Assembly (NCBI RefSeq): GCF_014635985.1
Contig: NZ_BMDT01000001.1
Coordinates: 345,293-409,292 of the forward strand
Source: Enterococcus alcedinis
GTDB lineage: Bacteria; Bacillota; Bacilli; Lactobacillales; Enterococcaceae
DNA length: 64,000 bases
Direction: 5' to 3'
Part shown: one piece after another, positions 35,500-42,957 of the stretch
How the letters are laid out: every line of letters starts with the position of its first letter
Numbering within the stretch: position 1 is the stretch's first letter
Notes under the pieces: model-generated
What the model was told of the DNA's origin: nothing
The model's database searches: none
Seen by the model: the letters and a program-made list of their open reading frames with translations, nothing else
Program-made: the position numbers and the translations under genes

Positions 35500-35504
35500 T
35501 TGAT

Positions 35505-36650
35505 TTAAAACCCAACAAAATTAGCAAACTTCAAAGCCGTCTTTTCTTGCTCTTCAGGCATCACATGAGCGTAGATTCCGAGAGTGATTGTGATGTCTTT
35601 GTGACCCAATCTTTCGCATACTTCTTTCACTGGAATACCCGCTTGCAATAACAAGCTTGTATGTGTGTGTCTAAAGACATGTGGTGTTATACGTGGTAAA
35701 TCATACTTCTTAATAATTCGATTCAACCAGTAAGTGACAACCTCACCTTTGAAAACTTGATTGTTTTCTTGTGTGAAGATGAATTGTTCTTTACTTGAAG
35801 TATTAAAGCCTCGTTGGAAATACTCGTTTCTTTGGACCATACGCCATTTTTTGAGTAACTTGAGAGTTACATCATCAATACTAATAACTCGCTTACTGGA
35901 GTCCGTTTTAGGCTCCTGAGTGACGGTATTTCCATCGAGGTCAACAGAAACCGTTTTGTTAATACTCATCTTCTTATTTTTAAAGTCGATGTCTTCCCAT
36001 TGCAGTCCTAAAGCTTCGCCTTTTCGAACTCCAGTAAAGGCTAACACACGAAAGAAAACAAATCTCATTTGGTGGGCATCATCCTCAAGACAATTAAAAA
36101 AGTGTTCTAACTCCGATTTAGTATAAAACTTTAACTGAGTTTCTTTTTTGACTCTACGAGGTAAGATGGTTTTTCTCATTGGGTTATCGGGAATGATTTC
36201 CATAGAGACAGCATATCGTAAAATTTGATTCGCAAGGTGACGATGCTGGGCGTAAGAGTTAATACCTGATTTTCTCAAATCATTGACGAACTTTTGACAG
36301 GTGACTACGGACAACTTATCTAAGGACACGTCACCAAGATAAGGTTTGATATAATTCAGATACCAACGCCTATAAGAGTTGGCCGTAGAACCTTTAACGT
36401 CCAATCGAATCTGATCAAACCATATATGATATAATTCATCAAACGTAATAGGTTTCTTAATATCTTCAATGCCGTTTTCGTCAATTTCAGTGATAAGATT
36501 GGCATACGCAATTTCCGCTTGTTTCTTCGTTTTAAATCCTTGTCGTTTACGATAGACATTCTTACCAGTTCGTGGATGTTTGCCTACATAAGCATTAAAC
36601 ATGTAAGCAGTCGTGCCATCATTTTTCTTATATTTCTTAATATCTGCCAT
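35505..36650 (-). CDS. int: Phage tyrosine-recombinase integrase
   Basis: A 381-residue integrase with an N-terminal arm-binding AP2-like domain (DGTTAYMFNAYVGKHPRTGKNVYRKRQGF), a SAM-like core-binding domain (ITFDELYHIWF) and the catalytic domain. Arg lies in FTGVRKGEALGL, HxxR in HVFRHTHTSLL, then LGHKDITITLGIYAHV with the nucleophilic Tyr. Start ATG 36650 has GGAGAAATTCA upstream; the frame extends to 36791 but without a site. It lies at the left prophage end, convergent with nothing, reading outward toward rpsT. Confidence 0.95.
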   Translation of the reverse strand: MADIKKYKKNDGTTAYMFNAYVGKHPRTGKNVYRKRQGFKTKKQAEIAYANLITEIDENGIEDIKKPITFDELYHIWFDQIRLDVKGSTANSYRRWYLNYIKPYLGDVSLDKLSVVTCQKFVNDLRKSGINSYAQHRHLANQILRYAVSMEIIPDNPMRKTILPRRVKKETQLKFYTKSELEHFFNCLEDDAHQMRFVFFRVLAFTGVRKGEALGLQWEDIDFKNKKMSINKTVSVDLDGNTVTQEPKTDSSKRVISIDDVTLKLLKKWRMVQRNEYFQRGFNTSSKEQFIFTQENNQVFKGEVVTYWLNRIIKKYDLPRITPHVFRHTHTSLLLQAGIPVKEVCERLGHKDITITLGIYAHVMPEEQEKTALKFANFVGF

Positions 36651-36899
36651 TGAATTTCTCCATTCTACCACCACCGCCAAGTGAACAGTAGAGAAGAGGA
36701 AAGTACTTTGCATCACTCCTTTCAATTTGGTAATATAGATATAACAAAACAGGCCTATGATTTCATAGACTTTTTTGCTATGCACATCCACTCAATCTTT
36801 GGTAGGGGCGAGGGATGTGTTTATTAATAATAATATCTTATTCTAGAAATTTACAGTAAAAGTTGATATAATTGAGCCAAAAGAAAGGGGAAGATACTA

Positions 36900-37109
36900 A
36901 TGAACAGAATTCAAATTTTATTTGGTTACTTGTTTGTCACTAGTTTATTTTACTCTCTTTTTTGGTTTGTTGATTTTTTTGTAACCTTAAATTTAAAGCT
37001 TATTTTTGTTGTGCTTTTAATCATTGTAATATTAATTTTTAAAATAAAACAAGGCACTAGTCGTCAGAATCCATTCTCGTTTCATGTGTCTTTTCGAAAT
37101 GCACACTAG
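36900..37109 (+). CDS. Small two-helix membrane protein
   Basis: A 69-residue hydrophobic peptide with two membrane helices (ILFGYLFVTSLFYSLFWFVDF, LKLIFVVLLIIVILIFKI) and a short basic tail. AAAGGGGAAG precedes the ATG, and TATAAT (in TTGATATAATTG near 36865) could be its -10. It runs against int and overlaps the 3' end of the convergent gene by 53 nt. It may be a lysogenic-conversion or exclusion peptide. The overlap lowers confidence. Confidence 0.45.
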   Translation: MNRIQILFGYLFVTSLFYSLFWFVDFFVTLNLKLIFVVLLIIVILIFKIKQGTSRQNPFSFHVSFRNAH

Positions 37110-38397
37110 GATCTTCCACCTGTAATTGTTTAATTGACTCGTGTTGATTTTCATCAAAAGTAGGTAGTTTGTATTCTCCATCTTGAATTTCAATTTTTTG
37201 AACTGTTTCATGGAACAGTTCTTTTTCTTTTTCATCATCTGATTGTTTTTGAGCATCATCTAGTTCAAGCTGTGTTTGCTTATTTTTCAACTGAAGTGCA
37301 TGTAATTCGGCTTTTGCTATATCATTTTCAGTTTTTGCTTTTTCTAACTCAAGTTCAGCAAGTTGTTCAACATTTTTTAATTGGGCTTCAGATTTTTTAG
37401 CAATTAATTTTTGTTCAATTTTCTGAGCTATTCGTTTAGCACGTTCAGAAGGTAAAAAGAAAGGAATTAAACCTTTAAACTTAACATTTATTCCAATTGC
37501 GGAAGTATCTACATCGCCAAATAAAACGCCAATACCAACAAGAATAATAGGAAGGTTATCAGGATTAGTAACAAATTCAATCACACCAGGTGACTGTACA
37601 TTTGTTTTAATGAAAATCTCTTTACTTTTATCCTCAGCAACTTCAAAAATAGCTCTTTGGAATTGGAACCACTGGTAGCTAGTTATTGGATCAGGTGTAT
37701 TAACTAAAAGTTGATGATAAAATTTATCATTGTAAATATATGATGTTGCTACCAATTTATTAATATCTTCAGCGTGAGCAGTAATGTCATAGATTGTTTT
37801 TTGAGCATGAAGCCCCCATGACAAAGAATTAGGCAAAGTAATTTTTGGAATTTCACGTATCCAATGAACTTTTCTTTTGAAAGAAGAAGGGCATAGGAGA
37901 GTTACAGCTTCAGTAAGTCTATCGATATCTGAATCAAATTCTTCAGATACTATTATGCCGATTAAATATTGTTGCGATCTAATGCCAGGAACAATAACGA
38001 AATCTCCAATTTTCATGTTATAAACAAAGTTGAAATTACGAGTAGCTGTAATGCTGGCTTTAGTTTTATAGCGAGTGACGTTTTTGTCAAATTCATCTGG
38101 CTTTTCTTTATTTAATTCATTTAATACGTCTAAATAAAATTGTGAAGATACGTATGCAGTTTTGTAACTGCTAAGTATTAATTTACTTTTTTCCTCTTCA
38201 TCTGTATCCTGATATTTAGCTTCGATATCATGCAAGAGGTCTATGTTGATACCATCATTTTCTACAGCTATAAAATTATTTCTATGGAAATCTTCATAAT
38301 ACTTTCCACCATCTGCACGGCATAGCCAATACTGGGTATTATCAGGTATTGATAAAGTGTTAAAAAATATTTCATCTAAATGGGTGGTAGTATTCAT
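37057..38397 (-). CDS. Accessory protein with Mrr-N/EVE-like sensor domain and coiled coil
   Basis: I cannot name this 446-residue protein as a whole. The N-terminus (QYWLCRADGGKYYEDFHRNN) and RNFNFVYNMKIGDFVIVPG... YLIGIIVSE match the PUA/EVE-like N-terminal domain found ahead of Mrr-type nucleases, which senses modified bases or nucleotides. No nuclease motif follows. Instead there is a hydrophobic segment (LPIILVGIGVLFG, ~residue 285) and a long charged coiled coil (~330-400). It lies in the leftward lysogenic block, a usual site for prophage defence genes. A superinfection-exclusion role is inferred. Confidence 0.7.
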   Translation of the reverse strand: MNTTTHLDEIFFNTLSIPDNTQYWLCRADGGKYYEDFHRNNFIAVENDGINIDLLHDIEAKYQDTDEEEKSKLILSSYKTAYVSSQFYLDVLNELNKEKPDEFDKNVTRYKTKASITATRNFNFVYNMKIGDFVIVPGIRSQQYLIGIIVSEEFDSDIDRLTEAVTLLCPSSFKRKVHWIREIPKITLPNSLSWGLHAQKTIYDITAHAEDINKLVATSYIYNDKFYHQLLVNTPDPITSYQWFQFQRAIFEVAEDKSKEIFIKTNVQSPGVIEFVTNPDNLPIILVGIGVLFGDVDTSAIGINVKFKGLIPFFLPSERAKRIAQKIEQKLIAKKSEAQLKNVEQLAELELEKAKTENDIAKAELHALQLKNKQTQLELDDAQKQSDDEKEKELFHETVQKIEIQDGEYKLPTFDENQHESIKQLQVEDPSVHFEKTHETRMDSDD

Positions 38398-38450
38398 GGG
38401 AAAAACTCCTTATATTATTTAATTTATCTATCTAGTTTACAAACTTATTT

Positions 38451-38735
38451 TTACTTTAGTTTGGATAATTTTTCTTTAAATTTATTTAATTTAGGTATTC
38501 TATCAGCACGAGTAATAACAACATCGTTTTCAAAAACGTCGATTGCAATATTTAACACTCTTTTGGCATCATCAATCTTTTTTAATCTTTTATAAATAAT
38601 AACTAATCTGTCATAAGGATGATTACCGATAAATCTTGCTGCGACGTTTTCTTCATACAACGCAATAGCTCCGTTGACATCTCCTTGTTTTTCTAAGTCT
38701 ATTCCTTTTAAATTATTTTCCACCATTTTATCCAT
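38451..38735 (-). CDS. Small TPR-like protein
   Basis: A 94-residue helical protein with at least two tetratricopeptide-like helix pairs (KGIDLEKQGDVNGAIALYEENV, PYDRLVIIYKRLKKIDDAKRVLNIAID). There is no signal peptide. It is expressed leftward in the lysogenic module, between two uncharacterised genes, and likely mediates protein contacts. The function is unknown; it may serve either neighbour. Confidence 0.65.
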   Translation of the reverse strand: MDKMVENNLKGIDLEKQGDVNGAIALYEENVAARFIGNHPYDRLVIIYKRLKKIDDAKRVLNIAIDVFENDVVITRADRIPKLNKFKEKLSKLK

Positions 38736-38810
38736 AACATTAAAACCCCCAATATATCAGTTTTATAATCTTACACATAGCGATCTATTACTTTTAAAAA
38801 GGTATTTCTT

Positions 38811-39371
38811 TTACTTTGGTTCTTTTACTTTATAAGGTTTAGTAACTACTTGTTTTGGTAAGTCCATCTTAAATTCAATTTTACTTCCTACGTTTTCTAA
38901 ATCCGTATAGATTTGAAAGTGTGTATCATTTGTAACTTCGATCACTTCATCGTCAAGCATGATATTAGGGACTTCTTTTTCGTGAATTGAATCTTGAGGA
39001 TACTTAATTTCACCTTTAATTAAAATCTGGTCATCTATTAATTCTTGGGTATATTTAATTTTAGGAAGGTAATGAACATATTTAGCGATTTCATATTCAT
39101 TAACGAGTGCGCGCTTATACTTCAATTCTCTTTTTTCTTCGTTTCGTAGCAATTCAAAAAAATCAATTTCAAGTGGAGTAGGATCCTCCGTTTTAATAAT
39201 CGCATCATAGGCGATGAGGTTGATATCGGTCGTAAAATAATAACTATCATTTTCATAAATTGTAAGTAAGATTGATTCTCCAGAAGCAATTCCTAGTTTA
39301 TTTCTTCTTTCGTTGGGGATGTCATTGAAGAGGAATACTAATCCTGTTTTAGATGTAATTTTCTGTATCAT
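38811..39371 (-). CDS. Uncharacterised phage accessory protein
   Basis: A 186-residue, acidic, soluble protein with no recognised domain. The N-terminal third is β-rich (GLVFLFNDIPNERRNKLGIASGESILLTIYENDSYYF begins near residue 10), the centre is charged and helical, and the C-terminus is β-rich. It starts 1 nt after the stop of the exonuclease-BRCT gene, so the two are cotranscribed and perhaps work together. Confidence 0.55.
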   Translation of the reverse strand: MIQKITSKTGLVFLFNDIPNERRNKLGIASGESILLTIYENDSYYFTTDINLIAYDAIIKTEDPTPLEIDFFELLRNEEKRELKYKRALVNEYEIAKYVHYLPKIKYTQELIDDQILIKGEIKYPQDSIHEKEVPNIMLDDEVIEVTNDTHFQIYTDLENVGSKIEFKMDLPKQVVTKPYKVKEPK

Positions 39372-39372
39372 T

Positions 39373-40350
39373 TTAATTTTTTACCTCCTGTAGTAGACCT
39401 AAGAATTCTTCTTCGGTTATCATTCTAATAGGATGTCCATCCTCAATCATTTCCATACACTTTGTTTCTTTAGAACTTCGAACACCATCAGTAAGATTTT
39501 TTGCAATCTGTTGACCTACTACTAAGTAATCAGTTGTTTTTGTAACTGACTTAGAAATAGTTCCACCAAATGATAAAATTTTATTTTCAAGAGTTTTACG
39601 AGTGAAATTTGCAAAAGCGCCTGTATATGAAAACTTTGTGTCTTCCCAAATTTGAGGATAGTCTTCAGAAATTCTTCTTCGTTTGTAATCCTTGTTCTTC
39701 AACGCATTATATATTTCGACAGTCGCTAAAGAGTCATTAAGTGCATTGTGTGCTGTAGTGTTGATCCCGTAATAGTCCATTAGAGTTTCTAATTTATGAT
39801 TTTCTAAACCTAAAGGAGAGGCTTTTGCAAAACCAACAGTATCTACAGCTAGTAATTGTCTCAAATCCAATCCATTTCTAGCCAAGAATGGTAAGTCAAA
39901 AGATGTTATATTGTGTCCGATAAGAGATAGACCATCCAAAAATTCAATTAAACTATCTGCGACTTCATCAAATGAAGGGGCATCTTCAAGCATTTCTTTT
40001 GAGATTCCTGTTAGATAGGATATTTGAATAGGAAGCTCAGTATCACCGATATTGACATATGATTCAAAAGTATCAACGATTGTGTCATTTACGACCTTGA
40101 CTGCTGCTATTTGGGTTACTTTATCATTTTTAGTTAATCCAGTAGTTTCAATATCTAGGCATACGTAATCAGTTGGGAGATCATCTTTGTAATAAAGACG
40201 ATAGGGATGCCTTTTTAATCCCGAATACACGCTAACAATATGGTGAATAAATCGGTACTTTTCTTCTGATGATAAATTGCTTTGTTCCAATGTTTCTTGT
40301 ACAAAATTGTCTCTTAAAATATTTCTAGTCATTTCTTCATAAGTTGCCAA
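39373..40350 (-). CDS. DnaQ-like 3'-5' exonuclease with C-terminal BRCT domain
   Basis: A ~325-residue protein. The exonuclease domain (~residues 60-220) has Exo I CLDIETTG, Exo II GHNITSFDLPFL and Exo III HNALNDSLAT of the DEDDh class, so all acidic residues are present. The C-terminal ~90 residues are BRCT-like (KFSYTGAFANFTRKTLENKI, FGGTISKSVTKTTDYLVVG), as in DNA polymerase III epsilon/ligase fusions. TTG 40350 sits 8 nt after ATGGGG; the frame opens at 40386. It is probably a DNA-end processing or defence-related nuclease carried by the prophage. Confidence 0.82.
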   Translation of the reverse strand: MATYEEMTRNILRDNFVQETLEQSNLSSEEKYRFIHHIVSVYSGLKRHPYRLYYKDDLPTDYVCLDIETTGLTKNDKVTQIAAVKVVNDTIVDTFESYVNIGDTELPIQISYLTGISKEMLEDAPSFDEVADSLIEFLDGLSLIGHNITSFDLPFLARNGLDLRQLLAVDTVGFAKASPLGLENHKLETLMDYYGINTTAHNALNDSLATVEIYNALKNKDYKRRRISEDYPQIWEDTKFSYTGAFANFTRKTLENKILSFGGTISKSVTKTTDYLVVGQQIAKNLTDGVRSSKETKCMEMIEDGHPIRMITEEEFLGLLQEVKN

Positions 40351-40383
40351 ACATATTACCCCATTTCTCTGATATAATATATT

Positions 40384-40452
40384 CAAGAAGTCTTAGAAAT
40401 AGGGCTAAAGAGCTAAGCGATGCCGCAAACATTGCTTAGCTTATTTTTTATT
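40384..40452 (+). ncRNA. Candidate short RNA A (rightward, between leftward genes)
   Basis: TGATATAAT (40370-40378, extended -10) is followed after ~33 nt by a 12-bp hairpin, AGCTAAGCGATG/CATTGCTTAGCT (40411-40441, loop CCGCAAA, one G-U), and then TATTTTTTATTTT. This is a complete promoter-terminator unit of about 70 nt with no ORF, opposite in direction to both flanking genes. The same -10 region can also serve the leftward exonuclease gene. Confidence 0.5.
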
Positions 40453-40918
40453 TTATCCACTTCACCACATCAACGATACCATCTGGGCGGAAGAAGATAG
40501 TGTGATCATTGTATTCTAACTTCCCATCGTTAAAAGAAGTGTATACATTCGTTGCTTCATCTAATGTTTCAACAGTGATTCCTAGATACTCAGCGCATTC
40601 CCATCTGGTGGATAAGCGCTGGTTAAAGCACTCAATGTAATCAGCAGGGGAGACGACTAAAGTGGCACCTAAATCTCGTGCTTTTTGTTCCTGCTTACGT
40701 TTCTCATTTGTATCCTGGGCGGTAATATCACCAACACTCGTTAAATAGTGAGCAATTTCTTCTCCTAACGTGCCAACAAGTTGCTCTTTGGATTGGTTAG
40801 GGTTCAGATAGATGATATTGCCTTTACATAACCCTTTAAGTTTTTCAGGCATCCGGTCATTGAATTTGTATTTTAAATTAGGATAGTTGGCCATTAACGC
40901 TTCAGTTTTATTCATCAT
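40448..40918 (-). CDS. ImmA/IrrE-family metallopeptidase-like protein
   Basis: A ~156-residue protein of the ImmA class that cleaves or controls a neighbouring phage repressor. The zinc motif region is GTLGEEIAHYLTSVGD: the EExxH form, common in phage members instead of HExxH. WECAEYLGITVETL follows. ATG 40918 is chosen (GGTG upstream); a GTG at 40930 overlaps the CI stop. Lying directly downstream of the CI gene, it likely governs induction through repressor proteolysis. Confidence 0.82.
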   Translation of the reverse strand: MMNKTEALMANYPNLKYKFNDRMPEKLKGLCKGNIIYLNPNQSKEQLVGTLGEEIAHYLTSVGDITAQDTNEKRKQEQKARDLGATLVVSPADYIECFNQRLSTRWECAEYLGITVETLDEATNVYTSFNDGKLEYNDHTIFFRPDGIVDVVKWIK

Positions 40919-40929
40919 AGCAGTCACCA

Positions 40930-41391
40930 CTAATCTTCATCACGTAAAGAATCAATAAATGCAGTGATCTCATCCATTTCATCTTCAGTTGTATTTTCAT
41001 CAATGTGTGCAGCAAGCACTTCTAAATTTTTATCTTTATTATCTGTTACTTCTGATTTTTTAAACGGAACAATGTTGTTTTGATCTGACAATTGTTGCTC
41101 AGCAAATTCATATACAGCCTTTTGTCTATCAGGATGTAGTTGATTAAATACTCTAGAAATATCATTGTTTTCTTTATAAGTTGTATCAATGTCACTTTTT
41201 AGTATTCCAAAAAAGTCAGCTATTTTTTGAATTACTCCGTGGGAAGGATTAGATCTCAGATTCATATAATCACTCATTGTGGAGGGAGAGATACCGATAG
41301 ACTCAGCAAGTTCTTTTTGGGTTATTTTATTTTCTTTTATATATCGTTTAATATTTGTCGCGATTATCTGATTTCTTGTAATATCATTCAT
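40930..41391 (-). CDS. CI-like phage repressor (XRE HTH)
   Basis: A 153-residue repressor with an N-terminal HTH (ITQKELAESIGISPSTMSDYMNLRSNP, residues ~20-45) and an acidic C-terminal region ending ITAFIDSLRDED, lacking an S24 autoprotease domain. This fits control by the adjacent ImmA-type protease. It is divergent from cro across an operator region with 17-bp palindromes. TAGGAGG precedes the ATG. It is expected to maintain lysogeny by blocking the rightward promoter. Confidence 0.9.
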   Translation of the reverse strand: MNDITRNQIIATNIKRYIKENKITQKELAESIGISPSTMSDYMNLRSNPSHGVIQKIADFFGILKSDIDTTYKENNDISRVFNQLHPDRQKAVYEFAEQQLSDQNNIVPFKKSEVTDNKDKNLEVLAAHIDENTTEDEMDEITAFIDSLRDED

Positions 41392-41407
41392 TTTATTAAC
41401 CTCCTAT

Positions 41408-41501
41408 TATTTCGTATTATACGCAAAAAAATACAAAAGGTAAACATAAAACTACGAAATTTTCGAACTTTTATTTGACAATACGAAATTTTCGTATTAT
41501 A
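41408..41501. promoter_or_regulatory. CI/Cro divergent promoters and palindromic operators
   Basis: Rightward: TTGACA (41473-41478) and TATATT (41496-41501) are separated by exactly the 17-bp palindrome ATACGAAATTTTCGTAT. A second site, TACGAAATTTTCGAA, lies at 41451-41465. Leftward: TATAAT within TTTCGTATTATACGC (41408-41422) has TTTACC 17 bp upstream for the CI gene, and is itself made of two half-sites in inverted order. Three sites in ~90 bp fit a lambda-like switch. Confidence 0.85.
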
Positions 41502-41527
41502 TTGGACTCAAGAAAGGCGGTGACGAG

Positions 41528-41797
41528 ATGAAAACTTTAAAAGAATTGAGAATTGGCTCTAGTATGACACAGGAAGAATTGGCTAGTTTATTTGAAGTTT
41601 CTCCGAGGACTATTCAAAATATGGAAAAAGATTCTACAAATATAAAAGATAGCCTCTTATCGAAGTACATAAAAGCTTTTAACATAAGCTACGATGAAAT
41701 TTTTTTAGGAAACGAATACGAAAATTTCGTATTTTCTAAAGACAAGAAGAAGAGTTTCATAATTTCGTTCACACAGAGAAAAGAGGAGGTGGGATAG
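41528..41797 (+). CDS. Cro-like XRE regulator
   Basis: An 89-residue HTH protein (SMTQEELASLFEVSPRTIQNMEKD), first gene of the rightward early operon, 27 nt from the -10. GGCGGTGACGAG precedes the ATG. Its codons for YENFVF contain a third full operator palindrome (41716-41732). It is expected to repress the CI promoter and tune early transcription. Confidence 0.88.
   Translation: MKTLKELRIGSSMTQEELASLFEVSPRTIQNMEKDSTNIKDSLLSKYIKAFNISYDEIFLGNEYENFVFSKDKKKSFIISFTQRKEEVG
41716..41732. promoter_or_regulatory. Intragenic operator palindrome in cro
   Basis: ATACGAAAATTTCGTAT is a perfect 17-bp palindrome with the same half-sites as the promoter operators, differing only at the centre base. It lies 200 bp inside the early operon. 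Confidence 0.8.
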
Positions 41798-41932
41798 GTG
41801 GAAAAATTAATAAAAGATATTTTTAAAGAGCAAAAGAAACAAACCTATCTCCTTCAATCTATCGAGAGTAGATTGAAGGAGATAGGGAAAAATTCTAGAA
41901 AAATAGAGATAAGCAAAACAGCGAGTTATTGA
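41798..41932 (+). CDS. Small phage protein (44 aa)
   Basis: GTG 41798 follows GAGGAGGTGGGATAG, an excellent ribosome site that lies within the end of cro. It encodes a basic, helical 44-residue protein (MEKLIKDIFKEQKKQTYLLQ...). The coding region contains a perfect 17-bp inverted repeat. Similar tiny basic proteins occur after cro in other Gram-positive phages. The role is unknown; it may exist mainly to carry the hairpin. Confidence 0.6.
   Translation: MEKLIKDIFKEQKKQTYLLQSIESRLKEIGKNSRKIEISKTASY
41845..41885. repeat. Perfect 17-bp inverted repeat inside the 44-aa gene
   Basis: CTATCTCCTTCAATCTA (41845-41861) and TAGATTGAAGGAGATAG (41869-41885) are exact complements around a 7-nt loop. There is no T run, so it is not a classical terminator. 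The right arm contains GAAGGAG, a ribosome-site-like sequence that would be hidden in the hairpin. Confidence 0.9.
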
Positions 41933-41948
41933 AATCGGATTTTTATAA

Positions 41949-42713
41949 CTAGAGGTTAAGAAGTTTTGTCAAAAGTTCACTAACCCATACAAGAAGACCA
42001 TGTGCATCTTCAGGTATGACCAATAAATCTAATACTAATCGAACAGCGAGCAGGAAGGCGATGATTTTTTGTACAGTAGATTGCGACAATTTAGCAGTAC
42101 TATCAGTATTTTCTATTTCTGTCGATTCTTGGTTCACGGAATGATCGAGACGTTGTTTTTCCTCATAAATTTGGAGCACTATGCGTTTTATTTCAGCAAT
42201 ATCATCGTTTTCTTTGGATTGCTTTTGTGCATCAATAAGAAAATGAGAAAAAATATCATCATCAGTATTGCCCTGACTATCAAGTTTTTCTCTGGTGAGT
42301 TGCTCAACAGTCTCGGTGATTAGTTCAATCTTCTCATTTATATTTTGATTAAGAACAGTAATTCTAAAATCAAGACTATCTGGATAGAGGTACTTTAAGT
42401 TATTCAATCCAGAGAAGTAATGAGTATTCATTGAAACGTAGTTTGTAAGTAACACTTTCTGAATTTCAAGTATCGAGGGTTGGACGCGTAAATAATCAAG
42501 ATAAGCATTTTTAGCACTATTGAAAGATGTAGCTTGGGTTAGCTGTATCGAGTTCATCATACTATGGCTTACATCACTAAAAATTCTGTTGTTTTGAATA
42601 ACTATAGTATTGCTAATTGAGTTAACGAGATTTTGGATAGATTTGGTAGAGCTAGTTGCTCTTTGTACTGCATTAAATAAATCGCTATTAAAGTATGAGG
42701 ACAAAATATTCAC
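41949..42713 (-). CDS. Uncharacterised leftward accessory (moron-like) protein
   Basis: I do not recognise this 254-residue protein. It is helical, rich in Ser/Asn/Gln at the N-terminus, acidic in the middle, and has a C-terminal hydrophobic stretch (KIIAFLLAVRLVLDLLVIP) that could be a membrane helix. It reads against the surrounding early operon, directly after cro, as inserted morons do. GTG 42713 lies only 2 nt after AAAGG, so TTG 42704 may be the true start. Superinfection exclusion or defence is a reasonable guess only. Confidence 0.6.
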   Translation of the reverse strand: MNILSSYFNSDLFNAVQRATSSTKSIQNLVNSISNTIVIQNNRIFSDVSHSMMNSIQLTQATSFNSAKNAYLDYLRVQPSILEIQKVLLTNYVSMNTHYFSGLNNLKYLYPDSLDFRITVLNQNINEKIELITETVEQLTREKLDSQGNTDDDIFSHFLIDAQKQSKENDDIAEIKRIVLQIYEEKQRLDHSVNQESTEIENTDSTAKLSQSTVQKIIAFLLAVRLVLDLLVIPEDAHGLLVWVSELLTKLLNL

Positions 42714-42771
42714 TACCTTTCTAATTTTATTAATGTAAAGGTGGAACGAATGTATAAGGAAGTGGTCATAG

Positions 42772-42957
42772 GTGAAAGTATTAAAAGAGATAAGAAAGAG
42801 TCACGATTTAAATCAGATGCAAATGTCTGAAAAAATAGCTGTTTCTTATTCTCATTATGTAAAGCTAGAAAATGGTTTTGTTAACCCTAGCTTCAATTTA
42901 CTGAAAAGGATCTATAAGCAATTTAGGGAAGTGGATATGAACGACTTTTTCAAATAA
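42772..42957 (+). CDS. Small XRE-type HTH protein
   Basis: This 61-residue protein is one compact HTH domain (LKEIRKSHDLNQMQMSEKIAVSYSHYVKLENG). GTG 42772 follows AAGGAAG. It lies just outside the leftward accessory gene and may be divergent regulator for it. Its last codons overlap the terminator of the leftward ncRNA unit at 42951. Confidence 0.75.
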   Translation: MKVLKEIRKSHDLNQMQMSEKIAVSYSHYVKLENGFVNPSFNLLKRIYKQFREVDMNDFFK

